64,000 nucleotides of DNA from JASHPR01 sp963833885 (GCA_963833885.1 CAWHZU010000017.1:42501-106500); one strand, 5' to 3'; counted from the stretch's first letter, positions 43,586 through 52,775 are shown. Made by a program: numbers and translations. The notes: generated from the sequence alone by a model not told the origin.

Positions 43586-44365
43586 CTAACCCGGCTTGTT
43601 ATGTCCTCTGTGACAGCGTTTGAATTTGCGGCCGCTGCCACACCAGCATGCGGCGTTACGGTTGGGCGTGGTGTCGGGTGGGCTACCGGACGTCATAGGA
43701 GGCTGTGCTCGGGACGATGAGATCTTTGGACTAATCGACTGTCCGTTCTCCTGCTCGACTTCCTTCAGCATTATCTTAACAAGGCCGTTTAAGTGCTCAA
43801 CCCGATGGTCAAGTTTCTTAACTTGCTGGTGGGTGGACGCGTTTGAATGCTGTATAGCTGATTCAATCTGTTGCGTAGCCACGTCACTCAAGTATGCGCC
43901 GCACACCGCTATTAATACCGATATCAATATGGGGATCAAGATATCTCGTCTAACGACAAGCTTTAGTGTATCTTTCATCCATTTTCTTGCTGCCGGTGGA
44001 GCTGCCGCAACAACCGCGTCATCGTCAATCTCATTCCGCTCGCATTTCCGCAATGCGGTAATGAACCGGGCTGCTTCTTCAGGGCTAAAGGACCGAAATA
44101 CCTTCGCACTCTGCCGCACTACGCCAGAGATTGTGTCGTAGAGCCCGTCTGGAATTGTGCCCATATTGCCGCATGTCGGACAGCTTGCGGTGCTCCCCTG
44201 AATGCTGACAACCCCCGCGCGGTCAACTCGCATTTTGCTGACAGAGACGTCTTGACCCCGTACGCCGAGAGCAAAGTCTCCTGCACCAAGCTTGCCTGCA
44301 GGAAAAGGGAGCTCACATGTTTCGCACCAAGCCACGACAGCACAGGCATTGGCGTCAGTAGACAT
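43586..44365 (-). CDS. Element cargo: membrane protein with N-terminal Zn ribbon and C-terminal SEC-C motif
   Basis: 259 residues. The N-terminus has two Cys pairs (CETC, CPTC) that can bind zinc. A TM helix lies near residues 143-163 (LIPILISVLIAVCGAYL). A short coiled coil follows (THQQVKKLDHRVEHLNGLVKIMLKEVEQE in overlapping parts). The end is a SEC-C zinc motif, CWCGSGRKFKRCH. SEC-C modules bind protein or nucleic-acid partners and often occur in mobile cargo. AT-richer than the host. Function unknown. Confidence 0.78.
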   Translation of the reverse strand: MSTDANACAVVAWCETCELPFPAGKLGAGDFALGVRGQDVSVSKMRVDRAGVVSIQGSTASCPTCGNMGTIPDGLYDTISGVVRQSAKVFRSFSPEEAARFITALRKCERNEIDDDAVVAAAPPAARKWMKDTLKLVVRRDILIPILISVLIAVCGAYLSDVATQQIESAIQHSNASTHQQVKKLDHRVEHLNGLVKIMLKEVEQENGQSISPKISSSRAQPPMTSGSPPDTTPNRNAACWCGSGRKFKRCHRGHNKPG

Positions 44366-44519
44366 AGGGGCCAGTCTATCGCCCGCGATGCCCCTCGCCG
44401 GAGATAGGCGGTGGCGCTGTGCAGCCGTTCGCCAGCGCCTGAATTGTCACGGCGGCGATGTCGGTATGCCCTGATAGACTGGTGTTAACGGCCAAACGGG
44501 CCGTGGAATAGGAGACTAC

Positions 44520-44804
44520 ATGGGTAACCGCAAACTCGTGGAATTCAACATGACGCGTGAAGAAATCCCGCCGACGCCGGATCACGACTGGAAGCGCGAG
44601 ACGCCGTATGTGGCGAGCATGGCAAACGAGGAACTGCGCATCGGGCCGGAGACGGATCACGCACGTTTTCAGAAGGTTCTGATCCTGGGCGAGCAGATGA
44701 TAGAACTGGCTAATCCCGGGATGGCAGCAATGGATACGGACCGCGAGACGGACGCGAACGGTCACGTCATCGCATGCACGGTGACCGTAGTGCCGACGCG
44801 GTAA
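44520..44804 (+). CDS. Element cargo: 94-residue unknown protein
   Basis: A small acidic protein with no recognisable domain. AGGAG lies 7 bases before the ATG, and TAGACT about 40 bases upstream could be a -10. A hairpin ACGGCC/GGCCGT sits between them. It is divergent from the SEC-C gene. Position and size fit a small regulator or directionality factor of the recombinase; nothing in the sequence proves this. Confidence 0.65.
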   Translation: MGNRKLVEFNMTREEIPPTPDHDWKRETPYVASMANEELRIGPETDHARFQKVLILGEQMIELANPGMAAMDTDRETDANGHVIACTVTVVPTR

Positions 44805-44925
44805 CGGTGGCTGCTTACCTGGTAAGCGGCCCAGAGGATCACAGGACCTCCGTGGTTGCGGGGGTCTTTTCCTTTGTTTCAAGATCGCCCCGTGAAACAA
44901 CTCGAAACAATGTCCGCGCGCTCGC

Positions 44926-45040
44926 GTGGAAGCCGACCTGCGACGCCGGATCGAATCCGGCGAGTGGCAGTCGGGCGAGGCGCCTTCCGGGGTTCCGACG
45001 CTAGCCGCAGAGTACGACGTTGCCCGCGCTACCGTCTCCC
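44926..45040 (+). pseudogene. GntR-type HTH stub at the right end of the element
   Basis: Encodes only the winged-HTH start of a GntR regulator, LRRRIESGEWQSGEAPSG then LAAEYDVARATVS, and is cut exactly at the attachment core. No ribosome site precedes the GTG. In the excised circle this frame would join the recombinase frame without a stop. Confidence 0.55.
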
Positions 45041-45190
45041 GCTGCATGGATGCAGCCGCGAGGATCGGCCCGCGCTCCGACACCCACAGGTCGTGGTGTA
45101 CCTCCCGGCGTGGATGACGACCGGCGGCTCGCCCTGCCGGATGACCACCCGGTTACCGTTCTCGTCAAAACCGGTGACCACTCGGTTCAT
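45036..45190 (-). pseudogene. N-terminal half of the interrupted cupin gene
   Basis: ATG at 45190 with GGGAG upstream starts MNRVVTGFDENGNRVVIRQG, the usual opening of small cupin proteins. A one-base frame change near 45103 leads into HHDLWVSERG; the coding then meets the core at 45040. Its promoter now drives only this stub, so the cupin and lyase genes are cut off from it. Confidence 0.65.
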
Positions 45191-45252
45191 GGACGCGCTC
45201 CCTCGCTGGCCGGTGCTTATGCACCATCATGAGCGAGATGAGCGCCCTGCGT

Positions 45253-45693
45253 TCAATGCTGCCTGAAGTCACCCCTGAAGTCGCGCCGGATGTCGTGCCG
45301 CACGGCCAGCCGCCGGGCGATCAGCAGCGCGACGGGAATGACCCACCAGACTCCCCCCGCACGAAGGCCCGTGCTGCTGCCGAGCACCACGGCGAGGATC
45401 GCCAGCGCGGCGACCGGGACGACGAGCGGCACCAGCATCGGGTAGCCGGGCCGCCGTCGCGGTGCAACCGGGGCGGGAGGCGCGGCAGGCCGCGGAGCAG
45501 GGAGATCGGCCGTCAGCTCGTCGAGCTGGCCGAGAGTGCGGGCCGCCAGGGCCTGCCCGGTCCGCTCTTCGAGTTCCTCTGTCGTGCGCCGGCCCGCCTG
45601 GAAATGCTCGCTCAGCGCCGCCACGACCGCGTCGCGGTCGGCATCTGACGCTCTGATCTGCGGGGGCCGGTACCTGTCCTGCACCGCGTTCAT
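45253..45693 (-). CDS. DUF1707 membrane protein
   Basis: 146 residues. The N-terminal DUF1707 (SHOCT-like) motif is IRASDADRDAVVAALSEHFQAGRRTTEELEERTGQALAARTLGQLDELTADLP in overlapping parts, then a Pro-rich linker and two TM helices (about 84-130) with a short basic tail. The ATG at 45693 has GGCAGG upstream. Common in actinobacteria; role unknown. Confidence 0.85.
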   Translation of the reverse strand: MNAVQDRYRPPQIRASDADRDAVVAALSEHFQAGRRTTEELEERTGQALAARTLGQLDELTADLPAPRPAAPPAPVAPRRRPGYPMLVPLVVPVAALAILAVVLGSSTGLRAGGVWWVIPVALLIARRLAVRHDIRRDFRGDFRQH

Positions 45694-45909
45694 CACTACC
45701 TGCCGTTCTCCTGCCCGCCGTGGTGGCGCCAGGCAGTTGCACAGTCGGGCAGTCCGTCTGCCTGTTATCAATCTGCCGTGCTGCGGGCCTGATCGCGACC
45801 CCCGGATGTCATGAGCCTGGGATGACATCTGTCACGATGCGCCCGATGTCGGCCGGGATAGGCTCGGCCGGTGCGGGCCCGGTGATGGTTTTGGCGAAGG
45901 GAGTGCCTC

Positions 45910-47538
45910 ATGAACGCCAAGCCAGCGGCCGACCTGCTGGTGCGGGCGGCACGGGTGCGGACCATGGACCCCGCGGCGGGCCCGGTGACTACGCTGGCGA
46001 TCCGCGGCGGCAAGATCGCGGCGGCCTCGGGCCCCGGCGAAGAGCGAGACCTGCTGGAAACCTGGAACGGGCCGGAAACCATCATGCTCGACGACGCCGG
46101 GCTGGTCGTGCTGCCAGCGTTCGTCGACACGCACAACCACCTGATGCTGGCCGCCCGCAACATCCTCGGGGTGCCGGTCTCCGGGGCCATCGATATCAGC
46201 CAGATTGTCGCGCTGGTCAGGGAGCGAGCCGCGCGCACTCCGCCGGGCCAGTGGATCATCACCGCCGCCGACTGGCATGAACTGCAGCTGGCCGAGCGCC
46301 GCCTGCCCACGTCGGTCGAGCTTGACCAGGCCACCATCGATCACCCGGTGCTGCTGCTGCGCGGCGGGCACAACGCGGTGCTCAACTCCGCCGGGCTGAG
46401 CGCGGCCGGCATCGGCGCCGACACCCCGGACATGCCGGGCGGCTTCATCGCCCGCGACGCGGCCGGCCATCCGTCCGGCTGGCTGCAGGATGCGGCGCTC
46501 GAATACGCCCGCCGGGTGCTGCCGCCCCTCCCGGAGGAGGCCCTCGCCGCTGGCCTGGCCCAGGCGTCTGCGCGGTACGCGGCGCACGGTCTCGGCACGG
46601 TCCGCGATCCAGCGGTCGAACCGCAGGAGTGGCACACCTACCTGCGTGCCCAGGCCGCAGGGCAGCTGTCCGTCCGCAGCCACGCCATGATCTTCTCGAC
46701 GCCCGCGGCCATCGAGGCCGCCGGATCGGTAGATGCGTACCTCGACGCGCTGGAAGACCAGGGCATCAGGCCGGGCGCCGGCGACACCCGGCTGCGCCTG
46801 TGGGGACTGAAGTTCGTCCTCGACGGCGGCGTGGAGGCGGCGGCGCTGGAGCAGCCCTACGCGGACCGGGCCGGCTACCACGGTGAGCTGATGTGGGATC
46901 GCGATGACCTCGCCGAAGCACTGGCGGCCTGCGCCCGGCGAGGCTGGCCGGTCGGCACCCACGCGATGGGCGACCGCGCGGTCTCGGTACTCCTGGATGC
47001 CATCCGCGACGCGCGCGAGCGGGCCGGCACGGTCCCCGCCGGGATGCTGGTGATCGAGCACGGCGGCCTGATCGCGGGGCGCATCACCGACGCTGTGGGG
47101 CTAGGTGTGCACATTACCGTCCAGCAGGCCCTGCTCGCCGGGCTCGGCGCGGCGTTCGTCGGCGCGTGGGGCGCCGACCGCTCGGCAGCGCTGTTCCCCT
47201 GGCGCGAGCTCGTGGACGCTGGGGCCTGGATCAGCGCCGGAACCGACCATCCGATCGGCCCGCTCGGTCCGCTGGCTGCCGTCCACGGCATGACCACCCG
47301 CGAGACGCCCGTTGGCCAGCTCGGGCCCGAGCACGCGATCAACCGCGCGGAAGCGCTCGGCCTCTACACCGTGGCCGGGGCGCGCTTCCTTGGCCAGCCT
47401 GGACCCCTCGTTCCTGGTGCTCCCGCCGACCTGGTCGCCTACCCCGAGGACCCGTTCACCTGCGGAGCCGAGCGGCTGCTTGATCTCACGCCCACCGCCA
47501 CCATGGTAGGCGGCGAGCTTACCTACGACGGGCGCTGA
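45910..47538 (+). CDS. YtcJ-like metal-dependent amidohydrolase
   Basis: A 542-residue amidohydrolase. The metal motif HxH is in FVDTHNHLM, WGLKFVLDGGVEA carries the bridging-Lys region, THAMGDRAV and VIEHGGL give the two His ligands, and GTDHPIGP the catalytic Asp. AAGGGAG precedes the ATG. Substrates of this group are N-formyl or cyclic amides and are rarely known. It is probably monocistronic. Confidence 0.9.
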   Translation: MNAKPAADLLVRAARVRTMDPAAGPVTTLAIRGGKIAAASGPGEERDLLETWNGPETIMLDDAGLVVLPAFVDTHNHLMLAARNILGVPVSGAIDISQIVALVRERAARTPPGQWIITAADWHELQLAERRLPTSVELDQATIDHPVLLLRGGHNAVLNSAGLSAAGIGADTPDMPGGFIARDAAGHPSGWLQDAALEYARRVLPPLPEEALAAGLAQASARYAAHGLGTVRDPAVEPQEWHTYLRAQAAGQLSVRSHAMIFSTPAAIEAAGSVDAYLDALEDQGIRPGAGDTRLRLWGLKFVLDGGVEAAALEQPYADRAGYHGELMWDRDDLAEALAACARRGWPVGTHAMGDRAVSVLLDAIRDARERAGTVPAGMLVIEHGGLIAGRITDAVGLGVHITVQQALLAGLGAAFVGAWGADRSAALFPWRELVDAGAWISAGTDHPIGPLGPLAAVHGMTTRETPVGQLGPEHAINRAEALGLYTVAGARFLGQPGPLVPGAPADLVAYPEDPFTCGAERLLDLTPTATMVGGELTYDGR

Positions 47539-48058
47539 GCGCGTCCGAGCAGCAGCCAGCCCGACAGCAAAACGCCCAGCGCGACGAGGATTGCGAATAC
47601 GAGCACCGTGTCGGGCGCGCTCGCGCCTTCGCTGAGCGCCACCCCGGCCCCGATGACAGGCACCGAGAGCCCTACGAAGACCGCGATGACCAGATCCGAG
47701 GTCATCGCGACGCGGTTTTCGGGCTCGGTTGCTTCGAGCAGGATCCCGGTCGTGCCCTTGTAGACCGCCCCCGCGCCGGCGCCAATCAGCGCACCCCCGA
47801 TCAGGAACAGCGCGAGGCTTGGCGCTGAAAGGCGAACGGCGACAACGAGCAGTACCAGTCCTACGACCATGGAGGTCATGCCGAGCGCGAGCACACGCGA
47901 CGCGTGCACCCGGTTCGTTGCCAGCTGCGCCACCACTCCTGCCGAAACACCACGAACAGCGTCGCGCCGTTCAGCGCGTGTGAGGAATCGTGCAGCGTGG
48001 TGGCCAGGAAGAGCCCAGACAGCCCGGCGAACAGGCCCGTCGCGGAGAAGGCGGCGCG
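47523..48058 (-). pseudogene. C-terminal remnant of an MFS transporter
   Basis: Only about the last five or six TM helices remain (AAFSATGLFAGLSGLFLATTLHD, then VLALGMTSMVVGLVLLVVAV and FAILVALGVLLSGWLLLG). The frame shifts near 47945 in a T run, and the N-terminal half is missing where another truncated gene begins on the opposite strand. Confidence 0.75.
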
Positions 48059-48640
48059 CTCGTGGTCGACGGGCACGGCACCGTCATGGCCACAGAAAGC
48101 TCCATCATCAACCCCAACCGCAACCCCGGTCAGTCGAAGGCCCGGCTCACCAGGGAAATCCTCAGCTGTTTGGGCGGCAAGCAGATGGTCTGGGTACCTG
48201 GGCTGCGCGGGCAGGACATCACCGACGACCACATCGACGGCCTGGCCAGATTCGTCCGCGGCGCTGAGGTGGTGGTCGATCAGCCTGCTGATCCGCGCGC
48301 CACCGACGTCTGGGCGGTCTCCGAGCGTCAGGCGCTGCGCGTTCTCAGGCATTCCACCGACGCCGCAGGGCAGCGGCTGCGCTGCCTGATCTCGCGGGAG
48401 TCACAGACCATCCCGCCGCACGAGAACCCGAACCTGTTCGTCAACGTGTACGTGAACTGGTACGTCTGCAACGGCGCCGTGCTCGTCCCCAAATTCGGCG
48501 ACCCTTACTCTGACGGCGCCGCCCGCGAACTGGTCCACGGCCTCTACCCCGACCGCGACGTGATCCAGCTCACCATCAACAATCTCGCCGAAGGCGGCGG
48601 CGGCATCCACTGCGTCACCCAGCAGCAGCCCGCCAGATAG
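48047..48640 (+). pseudogene. C-terminal remnant of an agmatine-deiminase-family gene
   Basis: About 197 residues of a usual 340-350. It starts mid-domain at EGGALVVDGHGTVMATESSI and keeps YVNWYVCNGAVLVPKFGD, and the catalytic GGGIHCVTQQQP Cys at the end. The N-terminal half of the propeller is missing and there is no start codon context. It abuts the MFS remnant head to head, which marks a deletion scar. Confidence 0.75.
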
Positions 48641-48681
48641 TGCGAAGGCGGCGGCTTGATATGAGGGTGATCCCGGTACTT

Positions 48682-49947
48682 CTAGATGCATAGCCGGGAC
48701 GCTATCTCGGCCGGGCGCTGCGGCAGGTCACGCAGGTGCCGCATGGGAGTCAGCAGGAACGTGAGGCCGGACGCGGCGATCAGGGCAGTGAGTATCCATA
48801 GCGCAGCCCTGACTCCCAGCGCGGTGGCGAGGCCTCCGGCGAGCACCGCGCCGACGGGCATCATCGCGAACCCGACGGCCCAGGTCACGGAGATGACTCG
48901 GCCGAGTATTTCCGGCGAGACGTAGGTTTGCACGAAACTGTCGACGATCACGTTGGAGATGACGACGACGGAACCCGAGCAGATCATCGCTACGCTGGCG
49001 AACGCGAGCCGCGGTCCCTTGTCCGCGAGCGGGAGCAGCAGCGCGAAGCACCCGCCGGCCGGGACGACGAAGATCAAGGCCCGCGCTGTGCCGAACCGTC
49101 GTCCCAGCGGGCGGGCGACAAGTGCGCCGAGGACACCGCCAACGCCGAGGCTGGCCATGACGAGGCCGGCCACTGCCGAGGACAGCCCGACGGTGCGGAC
49201 CAGGAAGACGACGAGGAGGGCGTCGACACCGGTGATTGCCAGGTTGCCGAGCGACGAGAACGCCGTCATCGCGCGCAGGTAGGGATCCCGCCAGGCGAAG
49301 CGAAGACCGTCGAGCACGCCCCCGGCGGCGGGGCCGCCCGACCGGCGATCCCGTGGTGGCTGCATGGCGGTCAGGCAGCAGAACGAGACGGCGAAGCTCG
49401 CCGCGTCGGCCAGCAGCCCGGTCACGGGGCCGGCCGCCTGGGCGAGCAGCCCGCCGAGCCCTGGCCCGGCGATCTGGGCAACCTCGCGGCTGCCCAGCAG
49501 CTTGGCGTTCCCCTCGGTAAGGTCCGCCTCGTCGACTACCCCTGGGAGCAGGACCTGGTAGGCGCTGTTGAAGAACACTGCCGTCGCGCCGGCGATCAGC
49601 GTGACCGCGATGAGTTGCGCCACGGTCAGCACCCCGCACCAGGCGGCGATTGGGACGCTCCCGTACACCGCCACCGAGATCGCATCACAGGCCAGCATGA
49701 CGGGCCGGGGTGGTAGCCGGTCGACCCACGCTCCGGCGGGAATGCCGATGATGACCCAGGGCAGCCAGACCGTCGCGGTCAGCAGCGTGACGATGAACGT
49801 GCTGGTGTGCAGGGTGTCGATGGCGACCAGCGGAATGACGACGATGGTGACGGAATTGCCGACCTCGCTGATGCTCTCCCCGGTCCAGAACAGGCGGAAG
49901 TTCCGCTGCCGCAACAGCCCGCCCTGTCGGCCGGTCACCTTGGACAT
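48682..49947 (-). CDS. MFS transporter, enterobactin-exporter-like (MFS_3)
   Basis: 421 residues and twelve TM helices. RNFRLFWTGESISEVGNSVTIVVIPLVA is the typical start of the MFS_3/EntS group, and GIPAGAWVDRLPPRPVM is the loop-2 motif. The ATG at 49947 is favoured over one six codons earlier because GAGG lies 8 bases before it. It probably exports a small molecule; there is no linked biosynthetic gene. Confidence 0.9.
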   Translation of the reverse strand: MSKVTGRQGGLLRQRNFRLFWTGESISEVGNSVTIVVIPLVAIDTLHTSTFIVTLLTATVWLPWVIIGIPAGAWVDRLPPRPVMLACDAISVAVYGSVPIAAWCGVLTVAQLIAVTLIAGATAVFFNSAYQVLLPGVVDEADLTEGNAKLLGSREVAQIAGPGLGGLLAQAAGPVTGLLADAASFAVSFCCLTAMQPPRDRRSGGPAAGGVLDGLRFAWRDPYLRAMTAFSSLGNLAITGVDALLVVFLVRTVGLSSAVAGLVMASLGVGGVLGALVARPLGRRFGTARALIFVVPAGGCFALLLPLADKGPRLAFASVAMICSGSVVVISNVIVDSFVQTYVSPEILGRVISVTWAVGFAMMPVGAVLAGGLATALGVRAALWILTALIAASGLTFLLTPMRHLRDLPQRPAEIASRLCI

Positions 49948-50118
49948 GAACTGCCTCGCTGACATCCCGGCCGGCCTGACCCGAGCCTCGAATGAGACTA
50001 AATGAGACTAGGCGGGGCGGCGAGCCGTTAACTGCGCGAACACGATCCGGGCCACAGGCCGTGGTAGCCGGAGCCGTACGCCTCTTTGGGCTCGCCGTAT
50101 CGCTGGGTTGCGGCCCGT

Positions 50119-50820
50119 TCAGGTAGGCAGCAGTGCCGCCGCGAGGCTGTTGGACAGCCATCGGCTGAAGTCGGCGGTGCTCCAGCTGCGCTGAGCGACC
50201 AGCAGCCGGTAGAGGTGGCCGTCCGTGAGTGCCCAGCAGAGTTCCGCGGCACGTTGCTCGGTTATGCCGACGGCCAGTCCGTCCAGAGACGCGAGATACC
50301 GGATGAAGATGGTAGCGCCCAGCATCCGGTTGCGGCTCGCCTCGGCGAGCAACTGTGCAGCCGCCGGGTCGATGTCGGCTGCGGCGATGAGAACCTCGCC
50401 GAGCGGCGTGGTGCGGGCGGCGACGTCGGTCACGGTCTGCACCCAGAGCATGAGTGCCTTCCGCGGGTCGGACTCGGCCAGGATTGCCTTGATCGCCGGG
50501 CGGTCGGCCAGGGCTATCGGCTCGTCGTCGCCGACGATGGCCCAATCCAAGGCCAGCTTGAGCAGGGCCACCTTGCCGCCCACCGAGTTGAACACGGTAC
50601 GCCGGCTCACCTGCGCGGCCTCCGCGATCCCGTCGATCGTCGTGGCCGCATAACCCTGGGCCAAGAAGAGGTCGTGAGCCGCGGTGACGATCGCCCGCCG
50701 GGTACGGCGGGCCTGCTCGTCGCGCACCTGCGACGCGTACCGCCTCGGCGGCTGGCCCGTTCGGTCAGACGGCTGGATCGTCGCATCGGGCGGGCTCGTT
50801 GCGTCGGGTGGGGGGCTCAT
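50119..50820 (-). CDS. TetR-family regulator
   Basis: 233 residues. A Pro-rich N-terminal tail of about 25 residues is followed by the TetR HTH (AIVTAAHDLFLAQGYAATTIDGIAEAAQVSRRTVFNSVGGK in overlapping parts; usual F-x-YF-x-x-K replaced by FNSVGGK) and a helical ligand domain. It is divergent from a DHA2 efflux pump with an operator-like palindrome between them, so it is most likely that pump's repressor. Confidence 0.9.
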   Translation of the reverse strand: MSPPPDATSPPDATIQPSDRTGQPPRRYASQVRDEQARRTRRAIVTAAHDLFLAQGYAATTIDGIAEAAQVSRRTVFNSVGGKVALLKLALDWAIVGDDEPIALADRPAIKAILAESDPRKALMLWVQTVTDVAARTTPLGEVLIAAADIDPAAAQLLAEASRNRMLGATIFIRYLASLDGLAVGITEQRAAELCWALTDGHLYRLLVAQRSWSTADFSRWLSNSLAAALLPT

Positions 50821-50859
50821 CGTGACCCGTCCGGAGCCTTGACGTTTCCGCAAATTCGT

Positions 50860-50874
50860 TGCACCATAAGTGCA
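50860..50874. promoter_or_regulatory. Candidate TetR operator
   Basis: TGCAC-CATAA-GTGCA, a perfect 5-bp inverted repeat, lies in the 122-base spacer between the TetR gene and the efflux pump, 68 bases before the pump's GTG. Assignment is by position. Confidence 0.5.
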
Positions 50875-50942
50875 GTAATCACATCGTGAGCATACCAAAC
50901 TTCCGCGCACATGCAGTAACGACAGAGAAGGTGGTGAATCTC

Positions 50943-52472
50943 GTGTCCAGTGCCACGTCCACCGACAGCGCCTGGGACCGGCGGCGGTGGCTCACTCTGG
51001 GAGTGATCGGCCTGGCACAGCTCATGGTGGTGCTGGATCTGACGGTGATGAACGTCGCGCTGCCGTCCGCGCAGCGGGCGCTGCACTTCACTACCGTGGA
51101 CCGGCAGTGGGTGATCACCGCCTACACCCTGGCGTTCGGCAGCCTGCTGCTGCTCGGCGGCCGGCTGGCCGACCTGATGGGCCGCAAGGTCACGTTCCTG
51201 GCCGGCCTGGCCGGGTTCGCCGGCGTCTCGGCCATCGGCGGCGCCTCGGTCAACTTCGCCATGCTGATCACCGCGCGGGCCTGCCAGGGCGCGTTCGCCG
51301 CGCTGCTGGTGCCCTCGGCGCTGTCGCTGCTGACCACCACGTTCACCGCGCCGAAGGACCGCGGCAGGGCGTTCGCCGTCTACGGGGCGATCGCCGGAGC
51401 CGGCGGCGCAGTGGGCCTGCTGCTGGGCGGCGCGCTGACCGAGTACCTGTCCTGGCGGTGGACGCTGTACGTGAACCTGATCTTCGCCGCGGTGGCCATC
51501 ACCGGCGGAGTGCTGCTGCTGCAACGCCAGCCGTCCCAGAGCAAGCCCAGGCTGGACATCCCCGGCGTGCTGCTGGTCTCCAGCGCGGTGTTCTGCCTGG
51601 TCTACGGCTTCTCCAACGCGGCCTCGCACAGCTGGCACGCGCCGTCCACCTGGGGGTTCCTGGCCGCCGGCCTGGCGCTTGGCGCAGGGTTCGCGGTGTG
51701 GCAGGGGCGGGCGGCCCACCCGCTGCTGCCGCCCCGCGTGGTGCTCGACCGCAACCGGGGCGGCGCCTACGCCTCGATGCTCATCGCCTCGGCCGGGCTG
51801 TTCGGGATCTTCTTGTTCCTGACCTACTACCTGCAGCAGACGCTCGGGTACTCGCCGCTGGTGACCGGCGTGACGTTCCTGCCGCTCAGCGCCGGCCTCA
51901 TCCTCGCGTCCAACCTGTCCACGACCGTGCTGATGCCCAGATTCGGGCCCAAGCCGCTGGTTGCGTCCGGGATGCTGGCCGCGGCAGGCGGGATGGCATG
52001 GCTGGCTCAGCTGGGCCCGCACACCGCCTATGCCCCCGGTGTGCTCGGCCCGACCATCCTGGCCGGAATCGGCGTGGGCATGGTGATCGCGCCGGTGATC
52101 AACACCGGCACCTTCGGCGTGGCCCCGCAGGACGCGGGCGTCGCCTCCGCCGCCGTCACCGTCGGCCAGCAACTCGGCGCCTCGGTCGGCACGTCGCTGC
52201 TCAACACTATCTTCGCCGCCGCCGTCACCTCCTACCTCGCCGCGCACCTCGCCGCGGCCCGGCTCATCGGCCGCCCGGCCCTGACCGGGCTGGCGCTGGC
52301 GCACGGCTACGACACCGCGTTCTGGTGGACCGCCGGCATCTTCGCCGCCGGCGCGGTCACTGCCGGCGTCCTGCTCCGCCCCGGGCCACTGCGCCCGGCG
52401 AGCACGCCGCCCCCGGCACACGCCGAAGTGACAACTGCACAAGCCAAGGCCGGCCCCGCTCTTCCCGGGTGA
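50943..52472 (+). CDS. DHA2-family (14-TM) drug efflux MFS transporter
   Basis: About 509 residues and 14 TM helices, EmrB/QacA type: LDLTVMNVALP (motif D1), WVITAYTLAFG, GGRLADLMGRK (motif A) and the motif C region GAIAGAGGAVGLLLGG. The GTG at 50943 has AAGGTGG upstream; longer in-frame starts cross the operator. Proton-driven export of a hydrophobic or cationic compound is expected. Confidence 0.92.
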   Translation: MSSATSTDSAWDRRRWLTLGVIGLAQLMVVLDLTVMNVALPSAQRALHFTTVDRQWVITAYTLAFGSLLLLGGRLADLMGRKVTFLAGLAGFAGVSAIGGASVNFAMLITARACQGAFAALLVPSALSLLTTTFTAPKDRGRAFAVYGAIAGAGGAVGLLLGGALTEYLSWRWTLYVNLIFAAVAITGGVLLLQRQPSQSKPRLDIPGVLLVSSAVFCLVYGFSNAASHSWHAPSTWGFLAAGLALGAGFAVWQGRAAHPLLPPRVVLDRNRGGAYASMLIASAGLFGIFLFLTYYLQQTLGYSPLVTGVTFLPLSAGLILASNLSTTVLMPRFGPKPLVASGMLAAAGGMAWLAQLGPHTAYAPGVLGPTILAGIGVGMVIAPVINTGTFGVAPQDAGVASAAVTVGQQLGASVGTSLLNTIFAAAVTSYLAAHLAAARLIGRPALTGLALAHGYDTAFWWTAGIFAAGAVTAGVLLRPGPLRPASTPPPAHAEVTTAQAKAGPALPG

Positions 52473-52600
52473 TGTCGCCTTCGCGCCCGACTGCGAGGAA
52501 CACCGACACGGCGCCACGGTCAGGCCATCGCATGTCGCCAGGGCCGACTCAACCCGCTACGTAGCTGCCGGTCAATGGTGATTCGCGAGATCAGAGCTGG

Positions 52601-52685
52601 CGGAGGATAGGAGATTCGAACTCCTGAGGGGTTGCCCCCAACACGCTTTCCAAGCGTGCGCCCTAGGCCACTAGGCGAATCCTCC
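52601..52685 (-). tRNA. tRNA-Ser (anticodon GGA)
   Basis: An 85-base class II tRNA. Acceptor GGAGGAT pairs with ATCCTCC; the anticodon loop TTGGAAA gives GGA (reads UCC/UCU); long variable arm; T-loop GTTCGAATC. CCA not encoded. Confidence 0.95.
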
Positions 52686-52775
52686 GTCGGCAAGCCTACC
52701 GACTCCTCGGGCCTGAGGCCTCCCGGGGGAGTTCTCGGCCTCTCCTGGTCGGCGGGCTGGCTAGACTGGCCACCA

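Larger units (their letters stand above)
41101..45040. mobile_element. Serine-recombinase integrative element inserted in a cupin gene
   Basis: About 3.94 kb. Both ends share CTCCC (41101-41105 and 45036-45040), and each outer flank is one half of the same cupin gene. Contents: large serine recombinase at the left end, an OB-like membrane protein, a SEC-C membrane protein, a 94-residue protein and a GntR-type HTH stub at the right end. Parts of it, especially 42.9-44.3 kb, are visibly richer in A+T than the host. No conjugation, replication or capsid genes are present, so transfer needs help in trans. Confidence 0.75.
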
